A stretch of 64,000 nt of DNA. Source: Fuerstiella sp. (GTDB lineage: Bacteria > Planctomycetota > Planctomycetia > Planctomycetales > Planctomycetaceae). Shown here in pieces: positions 44,482 through 53,582 of this stretch. The position numbers and the translations under genes were made by a program. A model generated the notes under the pieces. It searched no databases. It was given only the letters and a program-made list of their open reading frames with translations, and was not told the DNA's origin. The stretch is from contig JABABI010000006.1 of assembly GCA_014238335.1 (NCBI GenBank), forward strand, positions 15,246-79,245, given 5' to 3'. The first letter of the stretch is position 1. Each line of letters opens with the position of its first letter.

Positions 44482-45972
44482 TCAGGAAACGATCGGCAGC
44501 AGGCCGCTGGAGCCGTGCTGAACCTGTCGAGTGACGATTGCCCCGATCAACGTTGTTCCCGTGCAGTCACGGATTTCGATCTGAGCTGTTGAACCGGCCA
44601 ACCGTGGATTGCCGTCGAAGACGACGATGCGGTCACATTCGGAACGCCCCATCAGCTGGGTTGCCAGTGGATCACCCGCCACAATCTCTTCGCCCCGCGC
44701 CGATTTCTTTTCTGCAGATTTACTGGGCCCTTCCACCAGCACACTGACCTGGCGGCCAATGAACTCCGCGTTGTCCTCTTCGCTGACCTCGTTCTGAACC
44801 GCCAGCATTTCGTTATTACGTCGTTTCTTCGTTTCCTCAGGAATATCGTCCAGCAGCAATGTGGCCGCTTTTGTACCGTCACGTTCGCTGTACTTGAAGA
44901 TAAAGCTGTTCTTGAAACGAAACTCCCGGATCGCCGCCATGCTGCGCTGGTGAGCTTCCTCGGTTTCGCCGCAGAAGCCGACAATGAAGTCGCCGGAAAC
45001 ACTGCAGTTGGGAACGATCTCGTCGATGCGATGCATCATCTGGCGATAATCTTCCACCGTGTAGCCACGTTTCATCAGGCGAAGCTGTTCATCGCAACCA
45101 TGCTGCAACGGCACATGCAAATACTTAACGGCCTTCGACAGATCCCGAACGGCGTGCAGCAGGTCGTCGGTCATGTCTTTGGGATAGCTGGTCACAAACC
45201 GGATTCGCTCAATGCCCGATGTCTCGTTGATGCCGTACATCAGGTCGGAAAGGCGGTGCAGTCGTCCGTCTTCCGTGTGTTTATAGCTGTTCACGGTCTG
45301 GCCCAGCAGACAGACTTCCTTCACGCCCTGATCGGCCAGGATCCGCACTTCGTTCAGAATCTGTGACGGCGGGCGGCTCTGTTCCGGCCCGCGCGTTGTC
45401 GGTACTACACAGTAGGTGCAGAACTTGTCACAGCCAATCATGATGCGAACAAATGCCTGAAACGGCGTGGGACGCATTTCCGGGTCACGCAGCGGATCGT
45501 AGCTTTGAAAGCTGCTGGATACTGCTGCCACGGAACCGTCACGCCGACCAAGACTGACGGCCTTCTGCTGTTTGCGTCTGTCAGTGGATCGAGTCTCCCG
45601 GATAAGTCGTGGGATTTCAGCCAGCTGTCCGGTGCCAACAACCAGGTCCACATGAGGTGCTCGCCCGAAGATCAGATCCTGATCCTTCTGAGCCATGCAG
45701 CCCATCACGCCAATGACCTTCTGAGGCTTGGTTCTCTTGACGTATTTCAGCCGTCCCAGCGAACTGTAGATCTTATGTTCGGCGTTTTCTCTGACACTGC
45801 AAGTATTGAACAGCAGCGTGTCAGCCGACTTCGGGTCATCAGTCAGCTCGTAGCCGTCTTTACGCAGAGCAGCGACAACCAGTTCGCTGTCCAGCATATT
45901 CATCTGGCAGCCTACGGTTTCGATGTACAGCTTGTTGTTGTGACTGGCTTCTGACGACGGCTGGTCGGACAT
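44482..45972 (-). CDS. miaB: tRNA-2-methylthio-N6-dimethylallyladenosine synthase
   Basis: A 496-residue methylthiotransferase making ms2i6A37 in tRNAs that read UNN codons. The N-terminal UPF0004 domain has Cys22, Cys58 and Cys92 (VGCQMN, FNTCSVRE, MGCMAQ). The radical SAM cluster is in IGCDKFCTYCVVPTTRG, and a TRAM domain is C-terminal. The ATG at 45972 gives the usual distance to the first Cys; another ATG at 46005 would add 11 residues. It follows efp and a tiny membrane-peptide ORF on the same strand. Confidence 0.96.
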   Translation of the reverse strand: MSDQPSSEASHNNKLYIETVGCQMNMLDSELVVAALRKDGYELTDDPKSADTLLFNTCSVRENAEHKIYSSLGRLKYVKRTKPQKVIGVMGCMAQKDQDLIFGRAPHVDLVVGTGQLAEIPRLIRETRSTDRRKQQKAVSLGRRDGSVAAVSSSFQSYDPLRDPEMRPTPFQAFVRIMIGCDKFCTYCVVPTTRGPEQSRPPSQILNEVRILADQGVKEVCLLGQTVNSYKHTEDGRLHRLSDLMYGINETSGIERIRFVTSYPKDMTDDLLHAVRDLSKAVKYLHVPLQHGCDEQLRLMKRGYTVEDYRQMMHRIDEIVPNCSVSGDFIVGFCGETEEAHQRSMAAIREFRFKNSFIFKYSERDGTKAATLLLDDIPEETKKRRNNEMLAVQNEVSEEDNAEFIGRQVSVLVEGPSKSAEKKSARGEEIVAGDPLATQLMGRSECDRIVVFDGNPRLAGSTAQIEIRDCTGTTLIGAIVTRQVQHGSSGLLPIVS

Positions 45973-46121
45973 TTCAACAATCAATTTCCAACCAACATGA
46001 CTCATTGAATGAGAATGTTGGAACCCGGTGCTATGTCAGTGATTTCATAAAAATGCAGGTGCCACTGCTTACCGGCACAGCGAAGGAAATGTCGAGAACG
46101 GTCGAACGCCTGAGCGGTCAA

Positions 46122-46208
46122 CTACGAACTCTCGGTCACCATCGAACGCACAGACCAGACAGCAAACCCAGTTGCAAATATGGACAACGCCAGCTCAAAA
46201 ACAGCCAT
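46122..46208 (-). CDS. Putative 28-residue single-span membrane peptide
   Basis: A very short ORF between efp and miaB on their strand. An excellent ribosome site, GAAGGAG, lies 7-8 bases before the ATG at 46208. The product is MAVFELALSIFATG followed by FAVWSVRSMVTESS: residues 3-19 are hydrophobic enough for one membrane helix, with a short polar, basic-then-acidic tail. The SD strength, in a genome where many genes have weak ones, is the main support. No family is known to me. It could also be a leader peptide for miaB, whose start is 149 bases on. Confidence 0.55.
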   Translation of the reverse strand: MAVFELALSIFATGFAVWSVRSMVTESS

Positions 46209-46286
46209 CGCGATACTCCTTCAAAACGATTGGCAGAAGCTCTGACTAGATAACCCAGTCCGCACCCGTACGGAAAACAGCCCATT

Positions 46287-46853
46287 TCAGGACGCCACCC
46301 GTTCCACGTACGTACCAGTTTCAACATCGATTTTGACTTTGTCACCCTGTTTAATGAATGCGGGTACCTGAACCTCGGCACCACATTCCAGGGTGGCGCC
46401 TTTGGAGACATTTGTGGCCGTGTCGCCTTTGGCGGCCGGCTCGGTGTACGTGACTTCCATGGTCACCTGCTGAGGAGGCGTCATGCTGATCAACTGTCCG
46501 TTAAAAAACAGCAACTGCACCGGTGCCCCCTCCATCAGGAACGTCATCTGATCTCCGACTACGGCTGCAGGAAGACCGTATTGTTCGAACGTGTCATTGT
46601 CCAGAAAATAGAAGTTATCACCATCACGATACGAATAGGCGCCGTCATTCCGGTGAACGTCCGCCTCATCCAGACTTTCACCGCTGCGATACGTTCGATC
46701 AAGAATCCCGCCCTTGAGCAGGTTGCGAAGTTTCGACTTATAAAGGGCCTGACCTTTGCCAGGTTTCACAAAATTAATTTCAATGAACTCATAAGGTTCG
46801 TTGTTGATCAGGATCTTGCTGCCCCTCTTCAACTTCTCGACCGGTGTACCCAT
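46287..46853 (-). CDS. efp: Elongation factor P
   Basis: A 188-residue EF-P, which relieves ribosomes stalled at polyproline. The start at 46853 gives the normal N terminus; a frame to 46904 was rejected. The tip of domain I reads VKPGKGQAL, with Lys33 equivalent to the E. coli Lys34 that receives (R)-beta-lysine. EF-P domains II and III follow, ending near GTYVERV. The divergent gene encodes EpmB, which makes beta-lysine, so the two are functionally matched. EpmA is not in the window. Confidence 0.96.
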   Translation of the reverse strand: MGTPVEKLKRGSKILINNEPYEFIEINFVKPGKGQALYKSKLRNLLKGGILDRTYRSGESLDEADVHRNDGAYSYRDGDNFYFLDNDTFEQYGLPAAVVGDQMTFLMEGAPVQLLFFNGQLISMTPPQQVTMEVTYTEPAAKGDTATNVSKGATLECGAEVQVPAFIKQGDKVKIDVETGTYVERVAS

Positions 46854-47157
46854 TGGTGCGATTTTCTGATTCTGATATTGTGGCTGTCTCTGATGACAAC
46901 CCAATGCTCGTCAGGACGTGGTATAAAAAAGGGGAATGACGAAGTAGCCGGTCCCCATTCCTGCATTTGGGCCTTCTACGTGGACCGTACACTAACAAAA
47001 GCCACAGTTAGAGTGAATCCTGATGTCTTCCAATGAGGTCGATCCATCAGATTCAACGAAGACTTCGGGGTGGGCTTCGCCCGCAAATCGGAGTGAGACG
47101 GCTCGACGGACGGCGTCGATACCTGCTGGACAGTCAAAACCTCGAGAAACAACCACG
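46854..47157. other. Divergent efp/epmB intergenic region
   Basis: 304 bases that must hold promoters for both efp and epmB, and possible leader sequences. I see no conserved element, RNA or clear hairpin. A forward frame running upstream of epmB to 47023 has no support. Confidence 0.45.
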
Positions 47158-48201
47158 ATGGACGCCACCAACCCAACGCGCACTCATACCTCATGGCAAC
47201 GTCAGCTTGCTGAGGCGGTTCGTGCCCCTCATGAATTACTGGCAAGACTGCAGTTGCCTAAGGAATCGCTGCCTGTGACTGCAGCCGAAGCCACGCGGGG
47301 ATTCCCAACGCTCGTACCGCATAGCTTTCTGGAACGCATGGAACCGGGAAACAGGTATGACCCTTTATTACTGCAGGTCCTCCCTGCCGCAGCAGAAGCG
47401 GAGCACGTTGGCGGATTCACGTCCGATCCGGTCGGAGACTCTTCCGCTCGAGCAGCTGCCGGTCTGCTGCACAAATATCACGGTCGAGCACTTTTGATAA
47501 CCACCGGCACGTGTGCGGTGCATTGTCGATACTGTTTTCGACGTGAGTATCCCTATCACGAAGAACCGCGACGTATGTCTGACTGGGAGCCTGCCCTGCA
47601 GCAAATCAGTGAAGACGAGTCCATCACGGAGGTTATTCTCAGCGGTGGAGACCCGCTGATTCTGAGCGACGAGCGGCTGCAAACGCTGTGCCGTCGCATT
47701 GACCAGATTGACCACATCGAACGTCTGCGAATTCATACCAGACTTCCCATCGTGCTGCCGGCACGTGTGACGAGCGAACTAATAGCGATCCTGAAAAGCC
47801 TGCGTTGTCAGCCCGTGGTGGTCGTTCACGCCAACCACGGCAACGAAATCGCCGCAGACTGCGAAACCGCCCTGCGAACGATTGTCCGTGATGGAATCCC
47901 GGTCTTGAACCAGGCGGTGCTGTTGCGCAACGTGAACGATTCTGCCGAGGCACTTGAGTCGTTATCCCGCCGCCTTGTCAACGTCGGCGTCATGCCGTAC
48001 TACCTGCACCAGCTCGACCGGGTTCACGGGGCTGCACACTTTGAAGTCCCCGACGCCAGGGCGCGCGAACTGATGAGTGAGATCCGCAGCCGTCTGCCCG
48101 GCTACGCAATGCCGCAACTTGTCAGAGAGATCCCTGGCGAATCGAGCAAAATGCCGCTGCTGCACGACACAACACGCCATCGTTCCGCCGGCGGTTCTTA
48201 G
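47158..48201 (+). CDS. epmB: EF-P beta-lysylation protein EpmB (lysine 2,3-aminomutase-like)
   Basis: A 347-residue radical SAM, PLP-dependent aminomutase that converts lysine to (R)-beta-lysine for EF-P. The start at 47158 is chosen by family length. The cluster motif is CAVHCRYCFRREYPY with Cys119, Cys123 and Cys126; EVILSGGDPL is the SAM-binding motif; LRIHTRLPIVLPARV and GVMPYYLHQLDRVHGAAHFEV follow the KamA/EpmB pattern. It lacks the extra C-terminal domain of catabolic KamA enzymes. Divergence from efp supports EpmB over KamA. Confidence 0.9.
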   Translation: MDATNPTRTHTSWQRQLAEAVRAPHELLARLQLPKESLPVTAAEATRGFPTLVPHSFLERMEPGNRYDPLLLQVLPAAAEAEHVGGFTSDPVGDSSARAAAGLLHKYHGRALLITTGTCAVHCRYCFRREYPYHEEPRRMSDWEPALQQISEDESITEVILSGGDPLILSDERLQTLCRRIDQIDHIERLRIHTRLPIVLPARVTSELIAILKSLRCQPVVVVHANHGNEIAADCETALRTIVRDGIPVLNQAVLLRNVNDSAEALESLSRRLVNVGVMPYYLHQLDRVHGAAHFEVPDARARELMSEIRSRLPGYAMPQLVREIPGESSKMPLLHDTTRHRSAGGS

Positions 48202-48286
48202 TCCGAGGCCCTCATGCGAATCACTCCGTTGTTTCCGCGACTACCGGCGAACACCGTATGATGCGGGTACTCGCATCACACGGCCA

Positions 48287-49258
48287 CTATCGAACCGCCC
48301 GACGACGCTTCGTCAGCCACTCGCAGGCCGGTTCCACCAGACTTTCGTGACCACCATCGAAAATGGTGACGCGCGACTCATTGGACTGTCGACGCAGAAA
48401 TGTTTTCCGACCGTACGACGGATCCTCAGCGACATCTGATGGCCTGGGATTCGCCAGTTGACGCGCCGTCCACAGCATTTCCATTTCCGCTTCCGTCACC
48501 AGTGCTGAACCGTGCGTTCTGGCAATTTCGTTGAACGCCTGCAGCGAATGTCGTACAGGGACAGAACCCGTGTGGCCATCGTTCACGCCCGCGTGGATAT
48601 CGACGGGCAGGTTGCCGACGCGGCGCATATGAAACAGTGGCGAGCGGTCCCGGTACTCAGCATCCGTCGCAGCATCTGCACCGGGCGGCTTGCCAAACGA
48701 CTGCAGAATCATCTGAGCATACCTCTGAGGCTTGCCATCCTTGATATGAAAACGATACCACTCAGACAGATCACTGATTCCGACCCATGCCGACACGGCC
48801 GAAAACCGATCGGGATGATGACCCGCCATCAACATCGCCATGTGGCCTCCGCCGGACACGCCGGCAAGGTAGACGCGGGATTTGTCCACGTTAAACCGCC
48901 CGATCGCAAAGTCCATGGCGTCAAGAATATCACGACGAGCAAACCGCGAACCACACGCCTTGGGAGACCTGTTGGCTCCTCTGAAGTTGGCATGCAGATA
49001 AATCCAGCCTCGCTTCACGGCTTCCCGCTGCCACTTGCTGTTGTCCTGTGTGTAATCACTGCTCCATGAGTGCAGAAACACGAACAACACCGTCGGCTGC
49101 CGGGTGGCAGAATCCGGGGCCCAGTACAGCACGGGCTGCGACTCACCGTCGAGCGTGCTGACGACGCTCACTTCAGTCAACGACGGAAGTTGAGCACGGG
49201 CCGTGCAGGGAACCGCCAGAAACATTGCCACAAGACAAAGTAGCCGTGTCCGCATCAT
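48287..49258 (-). CDS. Secreted alpha/beta hydrolase (esterase/peptidase-like)
   Basis: A 323-residue exported hydrolase. Signal peptide at 1-22 (LLCLVAMFLAVPCTARAQ). LFVFLHSWSSDY is the oxyanion strand, GVSGGGHM contains the nucleophile Ser135 in the GxSxG elbow, and IFDGGHESL towards the end supplies the His. It resembles prolyl-oligopeptidase/PHB-depolymerase-type esterases. The ATG overlaps the stop of the upstream Gfo/Idh/MocA gene by 4 bases (ATGA), so the two are coupled. The substrate is likely a plant or algal ester, by inference. Confidence 0.88.
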   Translation of the reverse strand: MMRTRLLCLVAMFLAVPCTARAQLPSLTEVSVVSTLDGESQPVLYWAPDSATRQPTVLFVFLHSWSSDYTQDNSKWQREAVKRGWIYLHANFRGANRSPKACGSRFARRDILDAMDFAIGRFNVDKSRVYLAGVSGGGHMAMLMAGHHPDRFSAVSAWVGISDLSEWYRFHIKDGKPQRYAQMILQSFGKPPGADAATDAEYRDRSPLFHMRRVGNLPVDIHAGVNDGHTGSVPVRHSLQAFNEIARTHGSALVTEAEMEMLWTARQLANPRPSDVAEDPSYGRKTFLRRQSNESRVTIFDGGHESLVEPACEWLTKRRRAVR

Positions 49259-50703
49259 GCTTCGATCTCCGGCACGATATACGGCGCGCGGTATTCGCGT
49301 TTCAGGAATACGTTAGCCGCGTCTGCATTTTCACCAACAAAGACTTCTTTTCGTTCGTCAAGTGTCAGCATCGGGCTGAGTCTGATGTCATCACTTTCCA
49401 GCGTGACACCGTGAGCAGCAAGATGCTGTTCCATTTCCGACACTATGTTCTGCCAGATTCCGCCGTCTCCAACAACCTGCCCCGCATCCTTTTTCGTGAA
49501 CGGCTTGCCGGTCTGGAAAGCGATGTTCGCAAGATTGCACCATCCCGTCGAAAGATGCCCCACCTCGACGTCCGAATTCAGACTGGTGTGATTTCGACTC
49601 CGCACCGCATCGATGAAGTTCTGATGATGCACTCTGTTGCCACCATTTCCTGTGAACTCACGTATCTTTTTGCCGTCATTGTCGTAGGCCGCACCTCTGC
49701 CCCGCTGCCCTTCGAATCGACCGCCTTGACAGTATGCGACGTAACCACTGCCGGGGCCTGGATGCTGTGGTGACTTCCGCTCCTGCGGACCGGCCGTCAG
49801 ATTGGTCAGGCCAATCACGACCGGAATCGTGCCCGTGTCGAAGTAGACAAAGTGCACGTTCGGCGTATCACCGGCGTCGTCCCAGGCGACTCGACCTCCC
49901 GCACCGAAAATTCGCTTCGGCAGACGTACCGAATCCTGGAAGACGTTGTTGCGCAGGTCATCCAGCACGTGGACTCCCCAGTTGCCCATTTCCCCCGAAC
50001 CTGTGTTGAAGTCCCAGTGCCAGTCGTATTGCAACTTATCGCGAAAGATCGGCTGGTCCTGAGCCGGTCCCAGCCACAGGTCGTAATCAACATCGCTGCC
50101 GATTTCCAGCGGTGTGCCTCGCTTACCAATAGGACCTCGCACGCCGTACCGATTCACTCGAGCAGACACAATCTCACCGAGCCCTTTTTCCTCATGCAGA
50201 AATTTCTTGATCTCTGCCTGCATCGGATCAGATCGCTGCTGGGTGCCCACCTGGCAAATGCGGTTGTACTTTCGAGCTGCCGCGACGGTCTGACGACCTT
50301 CCCACTGACTGTGCGACAGAGGCTTTTCGACATAAACATCTTTTCCCGCTTCCATAGCCCAGATGGAAGCCAGGCAGTGCCAGTGGTTGCACGTTGCCAC
50401 AACGACCGCATCAATACTGGCATCATCAATCAGTCTGCGCAGGTCAGCATACCCGCTTGCTCCGGAATACCGTGTCTGAGCTTTCCCCAGACGATTTTCA
50501 TCCGGATCACAAAGTCCGGCGATGTTGACGCCGTCCAGACCATCAAACATGGGCATATGCTGTCCGGCACGTCCACCGCAGGAAATAAATCCCATGTTGA
50601 CATCATCGACCGCCATGCGGGAGCGGGCCACGGAAGGAAAACTAATCGCAGCACTTGCAGCAGCGGCTGATGCCATGAATTGACGACGGGACAGATTCGA
50701 CAT
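49255..50703 (-). CDS. Gfo/Idh/MocA family oxidoreductase, Tat-exported
   Basis: A 482-residue NAD(P)-dependent sugar oxidoreductase-like protein. The Tat signal is LSRRQFMASAAAASAAISF. The nucleotide-binding fold opens VNMGFISCGGRAG, VVVATCNHWHCLASIWAMEAGKDVYVEKPL carries the EKP motif with the catalytic Lys, and NWGVHVLDDLRNN provides the substrate-site residues. The start at 50703 gives a correct Tat signal; a longer frame was rejected. It is operonic with the esterase and divergent from a second Gfo/Idh/MocA gene. Substrate unknown. Confidence 0.93.
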   Translation of the reverse strand: MSNLSRRQFMASAAAASAAISFPSVARSRMAVDDVNMGFISCGGRAGQHMPMFDGLDGVNIAGLCDPDENRLGKAQTRYSGASGYADLRRLIDDASIDAVVVATCNHWHCLASIWAMEAGKDVYVEKPLSHSQWEGRQTVAAARKYNRICQVGTQQRSDPMQAEIKKFLHEEKGLGEIVSARVNRYGVRGPIGKRGTPLEIGSDVDYDLWLGPAQDQPIFRDKLQYDWHWDFNTGSGEMGNWGVHVLDDLRNNVFQDSVRLPKRIFGAGGRVAWDDAGDTPNVHFVYFDTGTIPVVIGLTNLTAGPQERKSPQHPGPGSGYVAYCQGGRFEGQRGRGAAYDNDGKKIREFTGNGGNRVHHQNFIDAVRSRNHTSLNSDVEVGHLSTGWCNLANIAFQTGKPFTKKDAGQVVGDGGIWQNIVSEMEQHLAAHGVTLESDDIRLSPMLTLDERKEVFVGENADAANVFLKREYRAPYIVPEIEA

Positions 50704-51019
50704 GTATGTTCTCAGTTGAAGTTGTAGGCACGGACTCTGCGCCCCTGGCGGTCGACACTTGTCAGCCAGTATCCTGTGGGCTGGCCGGAACTGCAAGCAC
50801 GTGTGAAACAAGTTCCGGAAACCCCAATTGGCACCGTGTGCGACTCAACATTCCCTGCGGATACGACTGCATATGGGCTGGCTGCCGTGCCCTATGCCGC
50901 TCCCGGACTGGGAATTTTCGGTCGACATGCTACCTTGACCCTTCACGAGTCGCCCCGTGCCGCACCGTGCCGCACCAGTTACTGACTCGTCAATTCAAGC
51001 AAACGCATCGGAGATCAAC
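50704..51019. other. Divergent intergenic region between two oxidoreductase genes
   Basis: 316 bases that must hold both promoters. I found no palindrome or ORF with support. Confidence 0.4.
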
Positions 51020-52474
51020 ATGACTCAGACCACTCGTCGCGGATTTCTGCAGGACACCGGAGTCAAAGGAGCCTCTCTGCTGTTGCTGGGAACTCGCGCT
51101 TCCGGCAACATTATTGGTGCGAATGATCGTGTTCGTGTTGGCGTCGCCGGGTTGAACGGTCGAGGACAAAGCCACATCGGTGGCTGGCTTGGAGCCGACA
51201 ACGTCGAAATCGCCTACGTGGCCGACCCCGACAAGAAGGTTCTCGATCGCGCCGTTTCTGTTGTGTCGACGAAAAGTGAAGGTAAATCCACCCCGAAGGG
51301 CGTGCCCGATATCCGCGCAGCGCTGGATGATGGAAATGTGGATGCCATTTCAGTGGCCACTCCGAACCACTGGCACTCGCTGTTGACGATCTGGGGTGCT
51401 CAGGCTGGTAAACACGTGTACGTGGAAAAACCGATGAGTCACGATGTCGGCGAGGGTCGCACCGTGGTTGAAGCTCAGAAGAAGTATGGCGTCGTCATTC
51501 AGCATGGTACTCAGCGACGCAGTGATGCAAAGATCGCCGGACTGCATGAGGCCATCCAGGCGGGCAAATTCGGAAAATTGAAAATCTCCTACGGCTATTG
51601 CTGCAAACCACGGGGTTCCATCGGACACAAGCCGATTTCGGCGCCGCCCGAAAACCTGGACTGGAACACGTGGCGCGGGCCGGCCATGATCGATGAATTT
51701 CACGCCAACTACGTTCACTACAACTGGCATTGGTTCTGGAAGAGCGGCAACGGTGATCTGAACAACCAGGGAACTCACCAGCTGGATGTGGCTCGCTGGG
51801 CCGTCGATACCGATCAGACGCATCCTGTGCGAGCGATGGCCATCGGTGGACGCTTCCAGTGGAATGATCAGGGCGAGACTCCAAACACAATGTTCGGACT
51901 CGCGGAGTACCCCAATGGCCAGCAGGTATTCTTCAACGTTCGCAACGTCAACTATGACAAGTACGAACGACAGGTGGAGAACGAATACTACTTCGAAGAC
52001 GGCGGCAGGATCGTGCGGGGCAAGTATTACGCCAAAGGCAGCGACCAGGGCGAAACCGTCACAGTGCCTGATGGAAAGGTGACGCCCGGTGGCAACTGGG
52101 GCGCCTTCATCGCAGCATGTCGAGCCAACGATCCCACAATGGCCAATGGCAACGTTTACGACGCGCATTACGGCTGCGTGCTGGGGCACCTGATGAATAA
52201 TTCGTACCGGCTGGGAACGAAAGTTCCGTTCAACGCTCGGGCCGGAAAGTTCGAGGACAACGAAGACGCGTCCGAACACTTTTTGAAACTGCACGACACC
52301 ATGAGCAATGGCGTTGCGTTGCCCGAAGACGGCAACGAATACGTGGTCGGCCCATGGCTGACCTTTGACCCGGCCACCGAACTTCACACCGGAGACCACG
52401 CGAGTGCGGCCAACGTGCTGCTGAAGGACAAGAACCGCAAAGAATTTCAGGTTCCGTTGGCGGCCAACGTTTAG
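51020..52474 (+). CDS. Gfo/Idh/MocA family oxidoreductase, Tat-exported
   Basis: A 484-residue protein, with GGAGA 6 bases before the ATG at 51020. The Tat signal is TTRRGFLQDTGVKGASLLLLG. The Rossmann strand reads VRVGVAGLNGRGQSHIGGW; ISVATPNHWHSLLTIWGAQAGKHVYVEKPMSHDVGEG has the EKP motif; LNNQGTHQLDVARWA is the substrate-site helix. It is related to the neighbour at 49255 but not a close copy. An 11-bp hairpin follows the stop. It probably acts on a modified sugar in the periplasm. Confidence 0.93.
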   Translation: MTQTTRRGFLQDTGVKGASLLLLGTRASGNIIGANDRVRVGVAGLNGRGQSHIGGWLGADNVEIAYVADPDKKVLDRAVSVVSTKSEGKSTPKGVPDIRAALDDGNVDAISVATPNHWHSLLTIWGAQAGKHVYVEKPMSHDVGEGRTVVEAQKKYGVVIQHGTQRRSDAKIAGLHEAIQAGKFGKLKISYGYCCKPRGSIGHKPISAPPENLDWNTWRGPAMIDEFHANYVHYNWHWFWKSGNGDLNNQGTHQLDVARWAVDTDQTHPVRAMAIGGRFQWNDQGETPNTMFGLAEYPNGQQVFFNVRNVNYDKYERQVENEYYFEDGGRIVRGKYYAKGSDQGETVTVPDGKVTPGGNWGAFIAACRANDPTMANGNVYDAHYGCVLGHLMNNSYRLGTKVPFNARAGKFEDNEDASEHFLKLHDTMSNGVALPEDGNEYVVGPWLTFDPATELHTGDHASAANVLLKDKNRKEFQVPLAANV

Positions 52475-52509
52475 AGCAAGAACGCTCTATGTTGCAGACC
52501 AAAAGAGTG

Positions 52510-52536
52510 CGGCCCCAGACTTATCGTTTGGGGCCG
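52510..52536 (+). terminator. Hairpin after Gfo/Idh/MocA gene
   Basis: CGGCCCCAGAC and GTTTGGGGCCG pair over 11 bp (one G-U) around loop TTATC, 35 bases after the stop. No T-run follows, so termination is likely but not proven. Confidence 0.55.
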
Positions 52537-52593
52537 TGCGTGGTCAAAGCTTCGCAGCGCATCAGAATCAGCCGGCGGAGGACGTGTTCACGA

Positions 52594-52842
52594 CTACTCA
52601 GCGGCAGCTGCAGCCGCGACCTTGTCAGCTTTGCGCTGCAGGGCTTCCGCTTCTCGATCTTCGATGCCTTTGACCGCAATAACCCGCCGTTTTAGTGCTC
52701 GCGTATCTGCGTCCAAATGACGCCACTTGGCATTGCGACGCCACTCTTTGGCATCGACCTTGTCGTTCGTCAGCACTTTCTCGCAATCAGCCTGCTGTTC
52801 TTCGGCAAGTTTAAGTTGTCGTTCAATTCGTTCGCGGTCCAT
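52594..52842 (-). CDS. Small charged coiled-coil protein
   Basis: An 82-residue protein from the ATG at 52842. It is nearly all charged helix (DRERIERQLKLAEEQQADCEKVL and DADTRALKRRVIAVKGIEDRE), with an Ala-rich end. No domain I recognise. The even heptad-like spacing suggests a coiled coil. It is divergent from the HEFAH protein gene. The longer frame to 52932 has no support. Confidence 0.6.
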   Translation of the reverse strand: MDRERIERQLKLAEEQQADCEKVLTNDKVDAKEWRRNAKWRHLDADTRALKRRVIAVKGIEDREAEALQRKADKVAAAAAAE

Positions 52843-53042
52843 GTCTGACAGCCAGCCTGAGTAAATTGTGATTGGGACAAAGCGGAACAAATCGCCCCGG
52901 TTAGTCAAATTTGAAGCCGGGCATTGTTGCAACAGCCTCGGTATTCTTCAACGTGAAATACAATGAAACGCTCACAGACCCCGATTTCGCAGAGTTTTCA
53001 CAGGGCCCTTTCCAAATACGAGACCTGAAATCAGCAACTTCG

Positions 53043-53474
53043 ATGAAAAATGCGATGAATGCAGATCACCAAGCACTCTTTACAGCCTACATCAGACCGT
53101 TCGCTAAGTATCCAGTATTGCAGCAGCGAGTGTTGACGGTGCTGCAGGCACTGCCGTCCGACGTTCAGCTGGATTTTGTCGAGGATCCGCGTTTCGGTGT
53201 GGCCATTGACAACTATGAACCGGGCAAAGGCTGGTCGCTGTGGATGCCGACGCCGGGGCTTGATGGCAACAGTACTCGCTGCGTCGTCCTCAGACCGAAG
53301 CTGAACAGCGCAACGGAGGAATTTGCGAATTACGTAATCGCCCACGAATTTGCGCACGCGTTTCTGCGGAATGGCGGCTGGGGCGAGATCACCGACGTTG
53401 AGCAGGCCGCCGACGCATTAGCCGCATCGTGGGGCTTTCATCGACCAGAGCAATCCGGATGGGCGCTACCGTAA
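53043..53474 (+). CDS. Hypothetical protein with HEFAH metalloprotease-like motif
   Basis: About 143 residues from the ATG at 53043; 53055 is another candidate, and 52911 would overlap the divergent gene. IAHEFAHAFLRNGG near the C terminus matches HExxH zinc-binding helices of small metallopeptidases, with possible third ligand in DVEQAADALAASWGF (Glu or Asp). No signal peptide. Such short HEFAH proteins resemble ImmA/IrrE-like domains, but no antitoxin or phage gene is nearby, so the assignment is only a fold-level guess. Confidence 0.65.
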   Translation: MKNAMNADHQALFTAYIRPFAKYPVLQQRVLTVLQALPSDVQLDFVEDPRFGVAIDNYEPGKGWSLWMPTPGLDGNSTRCVVLRPKLNSATEEFANYVIAHEFAHAFLRNGGWGEITDVEQAADALAASWGFHRPEQSGWALP

Positions 53475-53515
53475 GGCATAGCGAAGCCAGGTCGGCAGCG
53501 TCCGCAGTCTGCGCG

Positions 53516-53552
53516 CATAAAAAAGGCCGCCGATCACCTGGACCGGCAGCCT
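53516..53552 (-). terminator. Intrinsic terminator of porin gene
   Basis: On the minus strand AAGGCTGCCG pairs with CGGCGGCCTT (one mismatch) and is followed by TTTTTT. It lies about 30 bases after the porin stop codon. Classical Rho-independent form. Confidence 0.75.
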
Positions 53553-53582
53553 TATATCCAACTCAATCGAGTAGGAAAAATC

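Noticed and set aside
47023..47157. N-terminal extension of epmB
   Set aside because: In frame but with no EpmB-like sequence; it lies in the divergent promoter region, and family length fits a start at 47158.
51350..52399. Reverse-strand 349-codon ORF
   Set aside because: Shadow of the Gfo/Idh/MocA gene, which has Tat signal, EKP motif and a ribosome site.
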